Counted from the stretch's first letter, positions 37,049 through 46,415 are shown. The stretch: 64,000 bases of DNA from Pseudomonas furukawaii (GCF_002355475.1 NZ_AP014862.1:2542001-2606000), one strand, 5' to 3'. The notes: a model not told the origin generated them from the sequence alone. A program made the numbers and translations.

Positions 37049-37070
37049 ATTAAGAACGATTCGCAATGAT
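37049..37070. promoter_or_regulatory. Candidate Fur box upstream of the FecI-type gene
   Basis: Read on the coding strand, TGCGAATCGTTCTTA gives 9 agreements with the 14 fixed positions of the 7-1-7 Fur motif and lies 33-54 nt before the GTG start. Position and gene type favour Fur control, but the match is modest. Confidence 0.4.
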
Positions 37071-37165
37071 GGCAGAGGCGATGCCGATGCCGCAATCAGC
37101 GTCGGGGGGAAGGGCGATGGGCGGCGGTCGCGGCGGGAGGGGCGGCGAGGGGCCGCCCCGAGGAC

Positions 37166-37576
37166 TCAGTGCTTGCTGCCGTCTTGCGGCAGGGCCAGCA
37201 GTCGCTTTTCCTGGTTCCAGTCGAAGGGTTCGTCGTTCTGCTCGGCTTCATAGCGGCGCTCGTCGAGGCGCTGGAAGAGTTCGATTTCTTCGTCGGGCAT
37301 GAAGTGCAGGCAGTCGCCACCGAAGAACCAGAGCAGGTCGCGGGGCACCAGGTGGGCGATCTGCGGGTAGCGGTGGAAGACCTGGCTGATCAGGTCCTGG
37401 CCCAGGTACAGGCTGCTTTCCGGATCGCGGGGCAGTTCGTTCATCAGGTCGTCGAAGCGTTCGACGAACAGCGCGTGGTTTTCCTCCGGCACCTGTTCGG
37501 CCTCGCCCAGGGCGACCAGGATGCCACGCAGGTGGGCAAGCAGGGCGAGGTGGTGGTCGAGGTAGGCATTGGCCAT
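37166..37576 (-). CDS. Conserved Pseudomonas protein of unknown function (PA2817-like?)
   Basis: A 136-residue acidic soluble protein starting MANAYLDHHLALLAHLRGILVALGEAEQV and containing DLMNELPRDPESSLYLGQDLISQVFHRYPQIAHLVPRDLLWFFGGDCLHFMPDEEI. I recall a Pseudomonas family of similar length at this map position next to the large acyl-CoA dehydrogenase; the exact family name is a guess. No catalytic motif is evident. The acyl-CoA dehydrogenase gene ends or begins nearby on the same strand: this gene lies 71 bp downstream of its stop. Confidence 0.75.
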   Translation of the reverse strand: MANAYLDHHLALLAHLRGILVALGEAEQVPEENHALFVERFDDLMNELPRDPESSLYLGQDLISQVFHRYPQIAHLVPRDLLWFFGGDCLHFMPDEEIELFQRLDERRYEAEQNDEPFDWNQEKRLLALPQDGSKH

Positions 37577-37647
37577 GGCGGGTGTCCTGAAGCGTGATGG
37601 GGCGCGGGAGTATAAGGCCCCCCGCGCCCGCTGTCCCGCCCGGGGGC

Positions 37648-40095
37648 TCAGCGGATCTGGCCCGGACGATAGGCCAGCTCCTCGGGGCTGAAATCATCGA
37701 CATCGATGACCCGCCGCCGCGCCGCTTCGGCGTCCCGCCACTGGTCGGCTTCCTGGGCGCTCAGCAGGCCGGCGGCCAGGGCGGCGTCCACCAGGGGTTC
37801 GCCCGCCGCCACGGTCAGCTGGCCGGATTTCAGTGCCTGGTGAACGCGCTGGCGCAGCGGCTGGCTGGCATCGACGAGGCGCCGCGCCACCTGCAGCGCG
37901 CCCACCGGGTCGCTCGCCTCCTGCGGGCGGTAGCAGCCGCTCAGCAGTTCCTCCAGGGCCGGGTCGCCGGAATCCCGGCCGATGATGGCGGCGACCTCGG
38001 CGCCCAGCGCGTCGGAGGGCCCGGAATGGCGGCGCCCCAGGGGGAACACCAGGGCGTTCAGCAAGGCGCCCAGCCAGCGGTTGGGGAAGTTGCGCAGCAG
38101 GTCGTCCAGTGCTTCCTCGGCCTTGCCGAGGGACTCCTCCAGGGCCCAGCGCACCAGGGGTTGCAGGTGCCCGGCGTAGTCGCGGTCGTGGTAGCGCTTC
38201 AAGGCCGCCGAGGCCAGGTAGAGATGGCTGAGGACATCGCCAAGGCGCGCCGACAGGCGCTCGCGGCGCTTCAGTTCGCCGCCCAGCAGCAACATGCTGC
38301 TGTCCGCCAGCAGTGCGAAGGCGGCGCTCAGGCGGTCCAGGGCACGGAACCAGGGGCGGGTGAGGTTATCCCCGGGGGCGTTGCCGACCCGCCCGAGGCT
38401 GAGCCCCAGCAGCAGGCTGCTGGCGGCGTTGCTGACGGCGAAACCGAGGTGCTGGAGCAGCAGGTCGTCGAACTCCGCCAGGGCGCGGTCCTGGTCCTCG
38501 CGGCTGGCCAGGGTCATTTCCCGGAGGACGAAGGGATGGCTGCGGATGGCGCCCTGGCCGAAGATCATCAGGTTGCGCGTGAGGATATTGGCCCCCTCCA
38601 CGGTGATGGAGATGGGCGCGCATTGCCAGGCGCGGCCCAGGTAGTTGTTCGGGCCGAGGATGATGCCCTTGCCGCCGTGGACATCCATGGCGTGGCCGAT
38701 GCATTCGCGGCCGCGCTCGGTGAGGTGGTACTTGAGGATGGCCGAGAGCACCGAGGGTCGTTCGCCCTGGTCCACCGCACTGGCGGTGAGGATGCGCGCG
38801 CTGTCCATGAGCCAGGCGTTGCCTGCGATGCGCGCCAGGGCTTCCTGGATGCCCTCGAAGGCGGCCAGCGGGACGTTGAACTGCTCGCGCAGCTGGCAGT
38901 ACTGGCCGCTCACCAGGCTGCTGGCCTTGGCCGCGCCGGTGGCGGCCGCCGGCAGGGAGATGGAGCGGCCCACGGACAGGCAGTTCATCAGCATCATCCA
39001 GCCCTTGCCGAGCATGTCGCGGCCACCGATCACCTGGTCCAGGGGGATGAACACGTCCTGGCCGGCGTTGGGGCCGTTCATGAAGGCGGCGCCCAGGGGC
39101 AGGTGCCGGCGGCCGATCTCCACGCCGGGGGTGTCGGTGGGAATCAGCGCCAGGCTGATGCCGAGGTCGTCCACGTCGCCCAGCAGGTGCTCCGGGTCAT
39201 GGGCCTTGAAGGCCAGGCCCAGCAGCGTGGCGATGGGGCTGAGGGTGATGTAGCGCTTCTCCCAGGTGAGGCGCAGGCCAAGCACCTCTTCGCCCTGCCA
39301 CTGGCCCTTGCAGACGATGCCCACATCGGGCATCGCGCCGGCGTCGGAGCCCGCCAGGGGGGAGGTGAGGGCGAAGCAGGGGATCTCCTCGCCGCTGGCC
39401 AGGCGCGGCAGGTAGTGCCGGCGCTGCTCGTCGGTGCCGTAGTGCAGCAGCAGTTCGGCCGGACCGAGGGAGTTGGGCACCATCACGGTGGAGGCCAGGT
39501 CGCCGCTGCGGGTCGCCAGCTTCATCGCCACCTGGGAGTGGGCGTAGGCGGAAAAGCCCTTGCCGCCGAACTCCTTGGGAATGATCAGGGCGAAGAAGCC
39601 GTGGCGGCGGATGTGCTCCCAGGCCTCCGGCGGCAGGTCGAGGCGCTGGCCGATGTCCCAGTCGCGGACCAGCGCGCAGAGTTCCTCGGTGGGGCCGTCG
39701 AGAAAGGCCTGCTCCTCCTCGGTCAGCTGCGGGCGCGGCGAGTCCAGCAGCCGGCGCCAGTCCGGCCGGCCGCTGAACAGCTCGCCGTCCCACCAGACGG
39801 TGCCGGCCTCGATGGCGTCCCGCTCGGTGTCCGACAGGGGCGGCAGGACCTTGCGGAACCAGGCGAACAGGGGCGCCGTGAGGTACTTGCGGCGCAGGTC
39901 GGGAAGGGCCAGGGGCAGCGCCACCAGCAGCCAGAGCGCCCAGAGCGCCAATTGCAACCCGCCAGGGGCCGGACTGAACGCGCCCATCAGCACCAGGAAG
40001 CCGGCGCAGAGGCCCAGGGCGGGCCAGGGCGCGGTACGACGGTGGGCGAGGCAGGCGACGGCCAGGACCAGGGCGATCAACCAGATGAACGTCAT
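37648..40095 (-). CDS. fadE: Large acyl-CoA dehydrogenase, FadE type
   Basis: An 815-residue flavoenzyme with the length and plan of E. coli FadE (814): two N-terminal hydrophobic helices (about residues 3-55), then the acyl-CoA dehydrogenase core. Core segments are GFFALIIPKEFGGKGFSAYAHSQ, CFALTSPLAGSDAGAMPD, and MDVHGGKGIILGPNNYLGRAWQ. A long C-terminal domain (DUF1974) follows from about residue 520. It catalyses the first step of beta-oxidation. The start at 40095 puts the membrane helix at the N-terminus. Symbol by family only; Pseudomonas has several paralogues. Confidence 0.93.
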   Translation of the reverse strand: MTFIWLIALVLAVACLAHRRTAPWPALGLCAGFLVLMGAFSPAPGGLQLALWALWLLVALPLALPDLRRKYLTAPLFAWFRKVLPPLSDTERDAIEAGTVWWDGELFSGRPDWRRLLDSPRPQLTEEEQAFLDGPTEELCALVRDWDIGQRLDLPPEAWEHIRRHGFFALIIPKEFGGKGFSAYAHSQVAMKLATRSGDLASTVMVPNSLGPAELLLHYGTDEQRRHYLPRLASGEEIPCFALTSPLAGSDAGAMPDVGIVCKGQWQGEEVLGLRLTWEKRYITLSPIATLLGLAFKAHDPEHLLGDVDDLGISLALIPTDTPGVEIGRRHLPLGAAFMNGPNAGQDVFIPLDQVIGGRDMLGKGWMMLMNCLSVGRSISLPAAATGAAKASSLVSGQYCQLREQFNVPLAAFEGIQEALARIAGNAWLMDSARILTASAVDQGERPSVLSAILKYHLTERGRECIGHAMDVHGGKGIILGPNNYLGRAWQCAPISITVEGANILTRNLMIFGQGAIRSHPFVLREMTLASREDQDRALAEFDDLLLQHLGFAVSNAASSLLLGLSLGRVGNAPGDNLTRPWFRALDRLSAAFALLADSSMLLLGGELKRRERLSARLGDVLSHLYLASAALKRYHDRDYAGHLQPLVRWALEESLGKAEEALDDLLRNFPNRWLGALLNALVFPLGRRHSGPSDALGAEVAAIIGRDSGDPALEELLSGCYRPQEASDPVGALQVARRLVDASQPLRQRVHQALKSGQLTVAAGEPLVDAALAAGLLSAQEADQWRDAEAARRRVIDVDDFSPEELAYRPGQIR

Positions 40096-40455
40096 GCTCG
40101 ATCCTCCTTGAAGGTGAAACCGCCCAGAGCTTAGTCGCCCCGGGGCGCCAGCGCCGACCCCGTCCGGCAGGCGGTCAGTCCGTTCGTTCGCCAGGGTGTG
40201 CGCTACAGGGAGCATCTGGCGGACCAGGGTCGATTCGCCGACCTGCCCGAAGGGCTGTTCTTCGGTCATCTGCAACGGGTCTATCCGCACCTGTTCGCCG
40301 AAGGCTCGCCGTTCATGCGTGGAGACCTGCGTGGTGACCTGCATGCCGAGGCCCTGGCAGCGAGCTGACGCACAGTTTCATGAGGAAAGTTTGCCGGGCG
40401 CTTTGCCCACGCCCGGCCCGCCGGTAGCATCGTCGCATTGCACAGGGAGCGACGA
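40096..40455. other. 360-bp gap with a coding remnant
   Basis: It contains the fadE promoter side, the apparent coding remnant at 40135-40368 and the Shine-Dalgarno of the moxR gene (AGGGAG at 40444-40449). No terminator was seen. Confidence 0.5.
40135..40368 (+). pseudogene. Possible C-terminal remnant of an unidentified gene
   Basis: An open frame without an upstream ATG runs from a stop at 40132 to a TGA at 40366. Its translation is protein-like (VRYREHLADQGRFADLPEG, then LFFGHLQRVYPHLFAEG, then FMRGDLRGDL) with normal codon use and a mixed amino-acid composition. A GTG at 40198 could start a 56-residue product but has no good ribosome site. It may be the tail of a gene deleted at its 5' side. 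No family was recognised. Confidence 0.4.
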
Positions 40456-41373
40456 ATGCGAACCAAACTGGATGCCTGCCTGAACGCCGTCAACCAGGTC
40501 CTTTTGGGCAAGGAAACCCAGGTCCGCCTGGCCCTGGCCTGCCTGCTGGCCCGTGGACACCTGCTGATCGAAGACCTGCCCGGCATGGGCAAGACCACCC
40601 TGGGGCACGCCCTGGCCAAGGTGCTGGGGCTGAGCTTTCAGCGCATCCAGTTCACCTCCGACCTGCTGCCCGGGGACATCCTCGGCACCTCGGTGTTCGA
40701 CAAGGACAGCGGCCAGTTCGTCTTCCACCCGGGTCCGGTGTTCGCCGAGCTGGTGCTGGCGGACGAGATCAACCGCGCCACCCCCAAGAGCCAGAGTGCG
40801 CTGCTGGAGGCCATGGAGGAGGGGCAGGTGACCATCGAGGGTGCCACCCGGCCGCTGCCGGAGCCCTTCTTCGTCATCGCCACCCAGAACCCCGTGAGCC
40901 AGGGCGGCACCTTCGCCCTGCCGGAATCCCAGCTGGACCGCTTCCTCATGCGCCTGTCCCTCGGCTACCCGGCGCGAGCGGCGGAGAAGGCGCTGCTCCA
41001 GGGCGAGGCGCGGCGGGAATTGCTGCCGCGCCTGGAACCCATCTTCACCCATGCCGAGCTGGGCCTGATCCAGGCCGAGGTGCCCAAGGTGGTCGCTCGC
41101 GATGCCCTGGTGGACTACGTGCTGCGGCTGGTGGACGCCACGCGCAGCCAGCCGCAGTTCGCCTGGGGGCTGTCGCCCCGGGCCAGCCTGGCGCTGCTGT
41201 CGGCCGCCCGGGCCTGGGCGTTGCTGGCCGGGCGTGACTACGTCATTCCCGAGGACGTGCAGGCGGTGCTGCCGGCGGTGGTGGGACACCGACTGCGGGA
41301 GCGCGCCGACCCCTCCGGCCACGGCGGCGGCGCCCTGGTGCAGTGGCTGCTGCGCGAAGTGCCGGCGGTCTGA
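40456..41373 (+). CDS. MoxR-family AAA+ ATPase
   Basis: A 305-residue MoxR chaperone-like ATPase. Walker A is EDLPGMGKTTLGHALA, Walker B VLADEINRATPKSQSALLEAMEE, and sensor 1 VIATQNPVSQGGTFALPESQLDRFLMR. The ATG at 40456 has AGGGAG 6 nt upstream. It is first in a tightly overlapped operon (moxR, DUF58, tgpA), a conserved trio in which MoxR is thought to mature or assemble partner proteins through the DUF58/VWA-type protein. Confidence 0.93.
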   Translation: MRTKLDACLNAVNQVLLGKETQVRLALACLLARGHLLIEDLPGMGKTTLGHALAKVLGLSFQRIQFTSDLLPGDILGTSVFDKDSGQFVFHPGPVFAELVLADEINRATPKSQSALLEAMEEGQVTIEGATRPLPEPFFVIATQNPVSQGGTFALPESQLDRFLMRLSLGYPARAAEKALLQGEARRELLPRLEPIFTHAELGLIQAEVPKVVARDALVDYVLRLVDATRSQPQFAWGLSPRASLALLSAARAWALLAGRDYVIPEDVQAVLPAVVGHRLRERADPSGHGGGALVQWLLREVPAV

Positions 41374-42320
41374 TGCTCCAGGCCCGTTGGGACCGCTGGC
41401 TGGCCCGTCGCATCCCGCCCGCCAGCCAGGTGCGCCTGGACCAGCGACGCATCTTCATCCTGCCCACCCGCGCCGGCCTGGCGTTCGGCGTCGCCCTGGT
41501 TCCCATGCTGCTGGTGGCCATCAACTACCAAAACAGCCTGGCCTACGCCCTGACCTTCCTCCTGCTCTCGGTCTTCCTGGTGGCCATTCTCCATACCTAC
41601 CGCAACCTCGGCGGGCTCAGGCTCAAGGCCGGGGGCTGCGCGCCGGTGTTCCTCGGCGAGCAGGCGCATTTCCGGGTCACCCTGGAAAGCGGCGGACGCG
41701 AGCACCAGGCCATCGCCGTCGGCTGGCCGCCGCAGCCGTTGCAGTTGGCCGACGTGCCCGCCAATGGCGCCGCCGACCTGGAACTGCACCTGCCCACCCA
41801 GCGGCGCGGCTGGCTGCGGCCCCGGCGCCTGCGGGTGGAGAGCCGGTTCCCCGTGGGGCTGCTGGTGGCCTGGAGCTGGGTGGACCTGGACCAGGCGCTG
41901 CTGGTCTATCCGCGACCGCTGGAAGGCGACCTGCCGCTGCAGCCCGGCTCCGGCGACGATCAGGGCGAGGAGGGCGCGCTGGCCCTGGGCGCCGGCGCCG
42001 ACGATTACCAGGGCCTGCGCAGCTACCAGCCCGGCGATTCCCGGCGCCGCCTGCACTGGAAGGCCTATTCCCGGGGGCAGGGATTGTTCGTCAAGGAGTT
42101 CGCCGCGCTGGCTGGCCGCGACGTCTGGCTGGACCTGGCGCAACTGGACGGCGACCTGGAACGCCGCCTGGGCCTGCTCTGCCACTGGGTGCTGCAGTTC
42201 TCCGCCCGTGGCCAGCCCTTCGGCCTGCGCCTGGGGGCGCAGGAGGTGCCGCCGGACAGCGGTGACGTCCACCGCGAGGCCTGCCTGCGCGCCCTGGCGC
42301 TGTTCGGAGGCGGGCAATGA
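41373..42320 (+). CDS. DUF58-domain protein
   Basis: A 315-residue protein with two N-terminal helices at about residues 36-75 (AGLAFGVALVPMLLVAINYQNSLAYALTFLLLSVFLVAILH), then a soluble domain with the DUF58 signature DYQGLRSYQPGDSRRRLHWKAYSRGQGLFVKEF. The start overlaps the moxR stop by one base (TGATG). The stop overlaps tgpA by 4 nt. Its role with MoxR and TgpA is envelope-related but undefined. Confidence 0.92.
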   Translation: MLQARWDRWLARRIPPASQVRLDQRRIFILPTRAGLAFGVALVPMLLVAINYQNSLAYALTFLLLSVFLVAILHTYRNLGGLRLKAGGCAPVFLGEQAHFRVTLESGGREHQAIAVGWPPQPLQLADVPANGAADLELHLPTQRRGWLRPRRLRVESRFPVGLLVAWSWVDLDQALLVYPRPLEGDLPLQPGSGDDQGEEGALALGAGADDYQGLRSYQPGDSRRRLHWKAYSRGQGLFVKEFAALAGRDVWLDLAQLDGDLERRLGLLCHWVLQFSARGQPFGLRLGAQEVPPDSGDVHREACLRALALFGGGQ

Positions 42321-44302
42321 CTGCCCAGCCCATCACCCGGATCGGCCTCGGCTGGCTGCTGGTGGCCCAGGTGCTGGTGATCCTGCCGCACATCCCGCAC
42401 CTGCCGTACTGGATAGTCGCCATGTGGCTGGGATGCGCCGCCTGGCGGGTGCAGATCTACCGCATGCGCGCGCGTTTCCCCGGCGCCCTGGTCAAGGCCG
42501 GCCTGATCCTGGCGGTGGCCCTCGGCGTGTTCTTCTCCCGGGGCACCCTGGTGGGGCTGGAGGCCGCCGTGGTGCTGCTGGTGGCGGTGTTCATCCTCAA
42601 GCTGGTGGAACTGCGCAGCCAGCGCGACGCCCTGGTGCTGATCCTCCTGGGCTTCTTCACCCAGGTCACCGCCTACCTGTTCAACGACGGCATGCTGGCC
42701 GCCCTCTACAGCCTGTTGCCCCTCTGCGCGCTGCTGGCGGCCCTGGTCGGCCTGCAACAGAGCCGGTTCGCCGCGCGTCCGCTGGTGCCGCTGAAGGCCG
42801 CCTCCGCACTCCTGCTGCAGGCCGTGCCGCTGATGATCCTGCTGTTCCTGTTCTTCCCGCGCCTGGGTCCGCTCTGGTCGTTGCCGCTGCCCAACGACAA
42901 GGGCGTCACCGGACTGTCGGACACCATGAGTCCGGCGGATATCGCCGAACTCAGCCAGTCCGGCGAACTGGCCTTCCGCGCCAGTTTCGAGGGCCCGATC
43001 CCGCCCCAGGCCCAGCTCTACTGGCGCGCCCTGACCCTGGAACGCTTCGATGGACGACGCTGGTCCCAGTCCCTGGGTGCCCAGCACGGCGCTCCGGCCC
43101 AGTGGGTCAGGCAGGGCGAGCCCTTGCGCTACAGCATCGTCATGCAGCCCAGCGGTCGACCCTGGCTCTTCGCCCTCGACGTGGGGCAGACCCCGGAGCG
43201 CGACGTGCGGCCCAGGGCCGATTTCCGCCTGGAGCGACGCCGGCCGGTGGACCGCTCGCTGCTCTATGAGGTGACCTCCTGGCCCCAGGCGATCCGCGAG
43301 CCCCAGGGCGATCCCGCCGCCCTGCGCCGCGCCCTGCAGTTGCCCGAGGGCGGCGATCCCCGCAGCCGCGCCTGGGCCGCCGAGCTCAGGCAGCGCCATG
43401 CCGATCCCCAGCGACTGGTGGACAGCCTGCTGAGCCATTTCAACCGCGAGCCCTATGTCTACACCCTGCGGCCACCGCCCCTGGGCGCCGACAGCATCGA
43501 CGCCTTTCTCTTCGACAGCCGGCGTGGTTTCTGCGCCCACTACGCCGGGGCAATGACCTTCCTGCTACGGGCGGCCGGTATCCCCGCGCGGGTGGTGGCC
43601 GGCTACCAGGGCGGCGAGCTCAACCCGGCGGGCAACTATGTGCTGGTCCACCAGTTCGACGCCCATGCCTGGGTGGAGTACTGGCTGCCGGGCAAGGGCT
43701 GGATCAGCGTCGACCCCACCTTCCAGGTCGCGCCCAACCGCATCGAGCGTGGCCTGGAGGAGGCGGTGGCCAACGAGGCCAGCTTCCTCGAAGGCTCACC
43801 CCTCTCGCCGCTGCGCTACCGGCAACTGGCCTGGCTGAACCAGGTTCGCCTGGCCTGGGACAACGTCAATTACGGCTGGCAGCGTTGGGTCCTGGGCTAC
43901 CAGGGTGAGCTGCAGTCGCAACTCGCCCGGCGCTGGTTCGGCGAGCTGGACGGCCGCATGCTGGGGCTCGGCCTGGTGGCGGCGGGCGCGTTGTCCATGG
44001 CGGTGCTGGCGCTGTTCCTGTTCGCGCCCTGGCGGCGGGAACGCGACCCCCAGTTGCGCCAGTTCCAGCACTTCGAGCGCCTGTTGGCACGCCATGGCGT
44101 GGCTCGGGGCCGGGGCGAGGGGCCACGGGACTTCGCCGAGCGCGCCAGTCGCGAGCTGCCGCGCCAGGCGGCGCAGATCCGTGCTTTCCTCGCCGCCTTC
44201 GAGGCCAGCCGCTATTCCGCCCATGGCGGGGCGGACCCGGCGACCCTGTTGCGTGAATTACGCCGTGCCTTGCCCTGGCGTCTGCGCGCCAGTCGCGGAT
44301 AA
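42317..44302 (+). CDS. tgpA: Membrane transglutaminase-like protein TgpA
   Basis: A 661-residue inner-membrane protein. About five N-terminal helices (residues 10-170, DUF3488) precede a periplasmic transglutaminase-core domain. The catalytic triad is visible as Cys in SRRGFCAHYAGAMTFLLRAAGIPARVV, His in FDAHAWVEYW and Asp in WISVDPT. A last helix is near 556-578 and a cytoplasmic DUF4129 tail follows. TgpA is reported essential in P. aeruginosa. It is third in the MoxR-DUF58 operon. Confidence 0.95.
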   Translation: MTAQPITRIGLGWLLVAQVLVILPHIPHLPYWIVAMWLGCAAWRVQIYRMRARFPGALVKAGLILAVALGVFFSRGTLVGLEAAVVLLVAVFILKLVELRSQRDALVLILLGFFTQVTAYLFNDGMLAALYSLLPLCALLAALVGLQQSRFAARPLVPLKAASALLLQAVPLMILLFLFFPRLGPLWSLPLPNDKGVTGLSDTMSPADIAELSQSGELAFRASFEGPIPPQAQLYWRALTLERFDGRRWSQSLGAQHGAPAQWVRQGEPLRYSIVMQPSGRPWLFALDVGQTPERDVRPRADFRLERRRPVDRSLLYEVTSWPQAIREPQGDPAALRRALQLPEGGDPRSRAWAAELRQRHADPQRLVDSLLSHFNREPYVYTLRPPPLGADSIDAFLFDSRRGFCAHYAGAMTFLLRAAGIPARVVAGYQGGELNPAGNYVLVHQFDAHAWVEYWLPGKGWISVDPTFQVAPNRIERGLEEAVANEASFLEGSPLSPLRYRQLAWLNQVRLAWDNVNYGWQRWVLGYQGELQSQLARRWFGELDGRMLGLGLVAAGALSMAVLALFLFAPWRRERDPQLRQFQHFERLLARHGVARGRGEGPRDFAERASRELPRQAAQIRAFLAAFEASRYSAHGGADPATLLRELRRALPWRLRASRG

Positions 44303-44358
44303 TCCATGCTTTGTAAGTTCGGCCCGCCCTGCGGGCCCGTTGCCGGGAGAGCCTGAAG

Positions 44359-45120
44359 ATGGCCGCATTGCTGGATGACCTGATCGCCGAGGTCATCGCC
44401 CTCGAAGTACGCCTGCGGGCTTGCACCCTGCGTCTGGATGCGCGCACCGATGCAGAGGCCCTGCATGACCTGCGGGTCGCCACCCGGCGCCTGCGCAGCC
44501 TGCTGCGACCCTTCCGAGGGCTGCCCGTGGCGGATGTGCTGGGGGAGGCGGCGGCGGAGGTGGCGCGTCGCAGCGGCCCCTTGCGTGACCTGGAAGTGCT
44601 GAACCTGGAGCTGAGCCGCCACGGCCTGGAGCGCCTGGCGGCCGGCCGCGAACGCGCCTTGCAGCAGGGTTATCGCCAGTTGCTGGAAGGGCCCGAGCTG
44701 CCCCGGCTGTTCCAGGTCCTGGACGCCTGGCCGCAGCTGATGCGGATCTCCCAGCGGGAAGGGCTGCTCAAGGGCATGGAGAAGGCGATCGGCAAGGCCC
44801 TGGCGAAGACCCGCAAGCGCCTGATGGAGGCGCTGCGCGACCCCGCCCATGACCGCCACCGCCTGCGCCTGCTGATCAAGCGCCTGCGTTATGGCCAGGA
44901 GGTCTACCCGGACTTCATCGACCTGCCGCCCAAGACCCGGCGCCTGCTCCTGGGGGCGCAGGCCGCCCTGGGCAAATGGCACGACCGTTACCAATGGCTG
45001 GCCCGCGCCGCACAGGAGCCCGACCTGCAACCCCGCGTGCGCGCCTGGCAGGTGGCCCTGCACGCCAGCGAGGTCCGGGCGGACCGGGTGCTGGAGAAAC
45101 TGCAACGGCGATTGGGCTGA
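44359..45120 (+). CDS. CHAD-domain protein
   Basis: A 253-residue all-helical CHAD protein. The signature ALHDLRVATRRLRSLLRPF near residue 35 begins the conserved His and Arg set, and HRLRLLIKRLRYGQEVYPDF is the second repeat. CHAD domains bind inorganic polyphosphate through such basic residues. There is no adjacent CYTH triphosphatase or ppk gene. It follows tgpA by 56 bp on the same strand and may be read through from that operon. Confidence 0.9.
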   Translation: MAALLDDLIAEVIALEVRLRACTLRLDARTDAEALHDLRVATRRLRSLLRPFRGLPVADVLGEAAAEVARRSGPLRDLEVLNLELSRHGLERLAAGRERALQQGYRQLLEGPELPRLFQVLDAWPQLMRISQREGLLKGMEKAIGKALAKTRKRLMEALRDPAHDRHRLRLLIKRLRYGQEVYPDFIDLPPKTRRLLLGAQAALGKWHDRYQWLARAAQEPDLQPRVRAWQVALHASEVRADRVLEKLQRRLG

Positions 45121-45238
45121 TTCGGCCCCTGGCGCAAATCCCCTTCTGCTTGGCGCGGCAGCCCTGCGACGGCGCTTTCGAGGCGGTGACGCGATGCCCT
45201 AAGATCGCGCCTCGGGCCTTTGATGACAGGGATATGCG

Positions 45239-46036
45239 ATGAATTTTTCCGAACTGATCCAGGCGGCGCGTGGCAATGCCGAGGCCATAGTGATCCCCGC
45301 CAGTTGGGGGCAGGGGCGCGCCGTCTTCGGTGGCCTGGTGGCGGCGTTGGCCTACGAGGCCATGGCGGCCAGGGTGGAGCCCGGCCGGCCGGTGCGTTCC
45401 CTGGCCATCACCTTCGTCGGCCCCCTGGAGCCTGAGGTGCCGGCGAGCTTCGAGGCGGAGCGGCTGCGAGAGGGCAAGGCGGTGTGCCAGATGGCCTGCC
45501 GCGTGGTGCAGAAGGGGCAGGTGGTGGCCATTCTTCAGGGCAGCTTCGGTAGCGGGCGAGCGTCCGCGATCCAGGTGGATGCCGAGCCGGCCCCAGACTT
45601 CAAGCCGGTGGAGGATTGCGTCGAACTGCCCTTCGTCCCCGGCGTGATGCCGGAGTTCACCCGCCACCTGGCCATGCGCTGGGCCGTCGGCGGGCTGCCG
45701 TACTCCAACAGTCGTGAGCGCGAGCTGGGCGGCTGGGTGCGTTTTCGCGGCGATAGCGAGCGCGAGCCCCTGTCCGAGGCGCACCTGCTGGCCCTGGTGG
45801 ATGCCTGGCCACCGGCCACCGTGCCTCATCTGGCATCCCCGGCGCCGGGCAGCACCCTGACCTGGACCATCGAGTTCGTCCAGCCGGTGCCCCGCCTGGA
45901 CAGCTTCGACTGGTGCCGCTACCGCGCCCGCATCGAGCACGCCCGCGATGGCTATGGCCATGCCGCCGCCGCCCTCTGGACCCCGGACGGGGCGCTGGTG
46001 GCCATCAGCCGGCAGACGGTGGTGGTGTTCGGCTAG
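45239..46036 (+). CDS. Acyl-CoA thioesterase (double hotdog, TesB-like)
   Basis: A 265-residue thioesterase family protein with two hotdog folds: QGRAVFGGLVAALAYEAMAARV (about 25-46) carries the central hotdog helix, and TLTWTIEFVQPVPRLDSFDWCRYR with GYGHAAAALWTPDGALVAISRQT the second half. It hydrolyses acyl-CoA; the chain-length preference is not readable. ATG at 45239 with GGGATATG context; a -10-like TAAGAT lies near 45200. Monocistronic by spacing. Confidence 0.88.
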   Translation: MNFSELIQAARGNAEAIVIPASWGQGRAVFGGLVAALAYEAMAARVEPGRPVRSLAITFVGPLEPEVPASFEAERLREGKAVCQMACRVVQKGQVVAILQGSFGSGRASAIQVDAEPAPDFKPVEDCVELPFVPGVMPEFTRHLAMRWAVGGLPYSNSRERELGGWVRFRGDSEREPLSEAHLLALVDAWPPATVPHLASPAPGSTLTWTIEFVQPVPRLDSFDWCRYRARIEHARDGYGHAAAALWTPDGALVAISRQTVVVFG

Positions 46037-46058
46037 GGCACCGGCGCCACCGGAAGCC

Positions 46059-46415
46059 TTACTTCCGCTGGCGCCAGTTGCGCCACCAGCGTCCGCTGAG
46101 CACGAAGCGCGGGAAGGTCACGAACTGCTCCACCAGCAGCCGGCCGATGGCGTCCTTGCGGCCGCTGAAGGGTTCCGGCTGCACGGCTTCGAGTTTGTGG
46201 CCCTGGGCCTGCAGCGCCAGGGAGGCGAGGAGGCCGATGACGCCCAGTACCAGGGGGCGGAAGCTGAAGGTGAAGAGTCCGTTGACCAGGGTCAGCGCGG
46301 CGACGATGAAGATCGGCACCGCGATGATGTGCAGGATGAGGTTGGTCGGATGCTGGTGGTTGTCGGAGTAGGTCCGCCACTGCCAGGCGTGAAGGTTGGG
46401 AAGTCGTTTGCCCAT
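46059..46415 (-). CDS. Mpo1-like (DUF962/YGL010w) membrane protein
   Basis: A 118-residue membrane protein. It has the DUF962 signature YSDNHQHPTNLILHIIAVPIFIVAALTL, whose His residues bind iron in yeast Mpo1, a dioxygenase of 2-hydroxy fatty acids. A second hydrophobic region lies at about 55-72 (LVLGVIGLLASLALQAQGH), with another conserved His after it. The bacterial function is untested. It converges with the thioesterase gene, 22 bp apart. Confidence 0.85.
   Translation of the reverse strand: MGKRLPNLHAWQWRTYSDNHQHPTNLILHIIAVPIFIVAALTLVNGLFTFSFRPLVLGVIGLLASLALQAQGHKLEAVQPEPFSGRKDAIGRLLVEQFVTFPRFVLSGRWWRNWRQRK

Noticed and set aside
37594-40134. An 846-codon open frame antisense to fadE
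   Set aside because: Composition is Gln/Ala/Gly/Val biased with no motifs; the sense protein matches FadE throughout.
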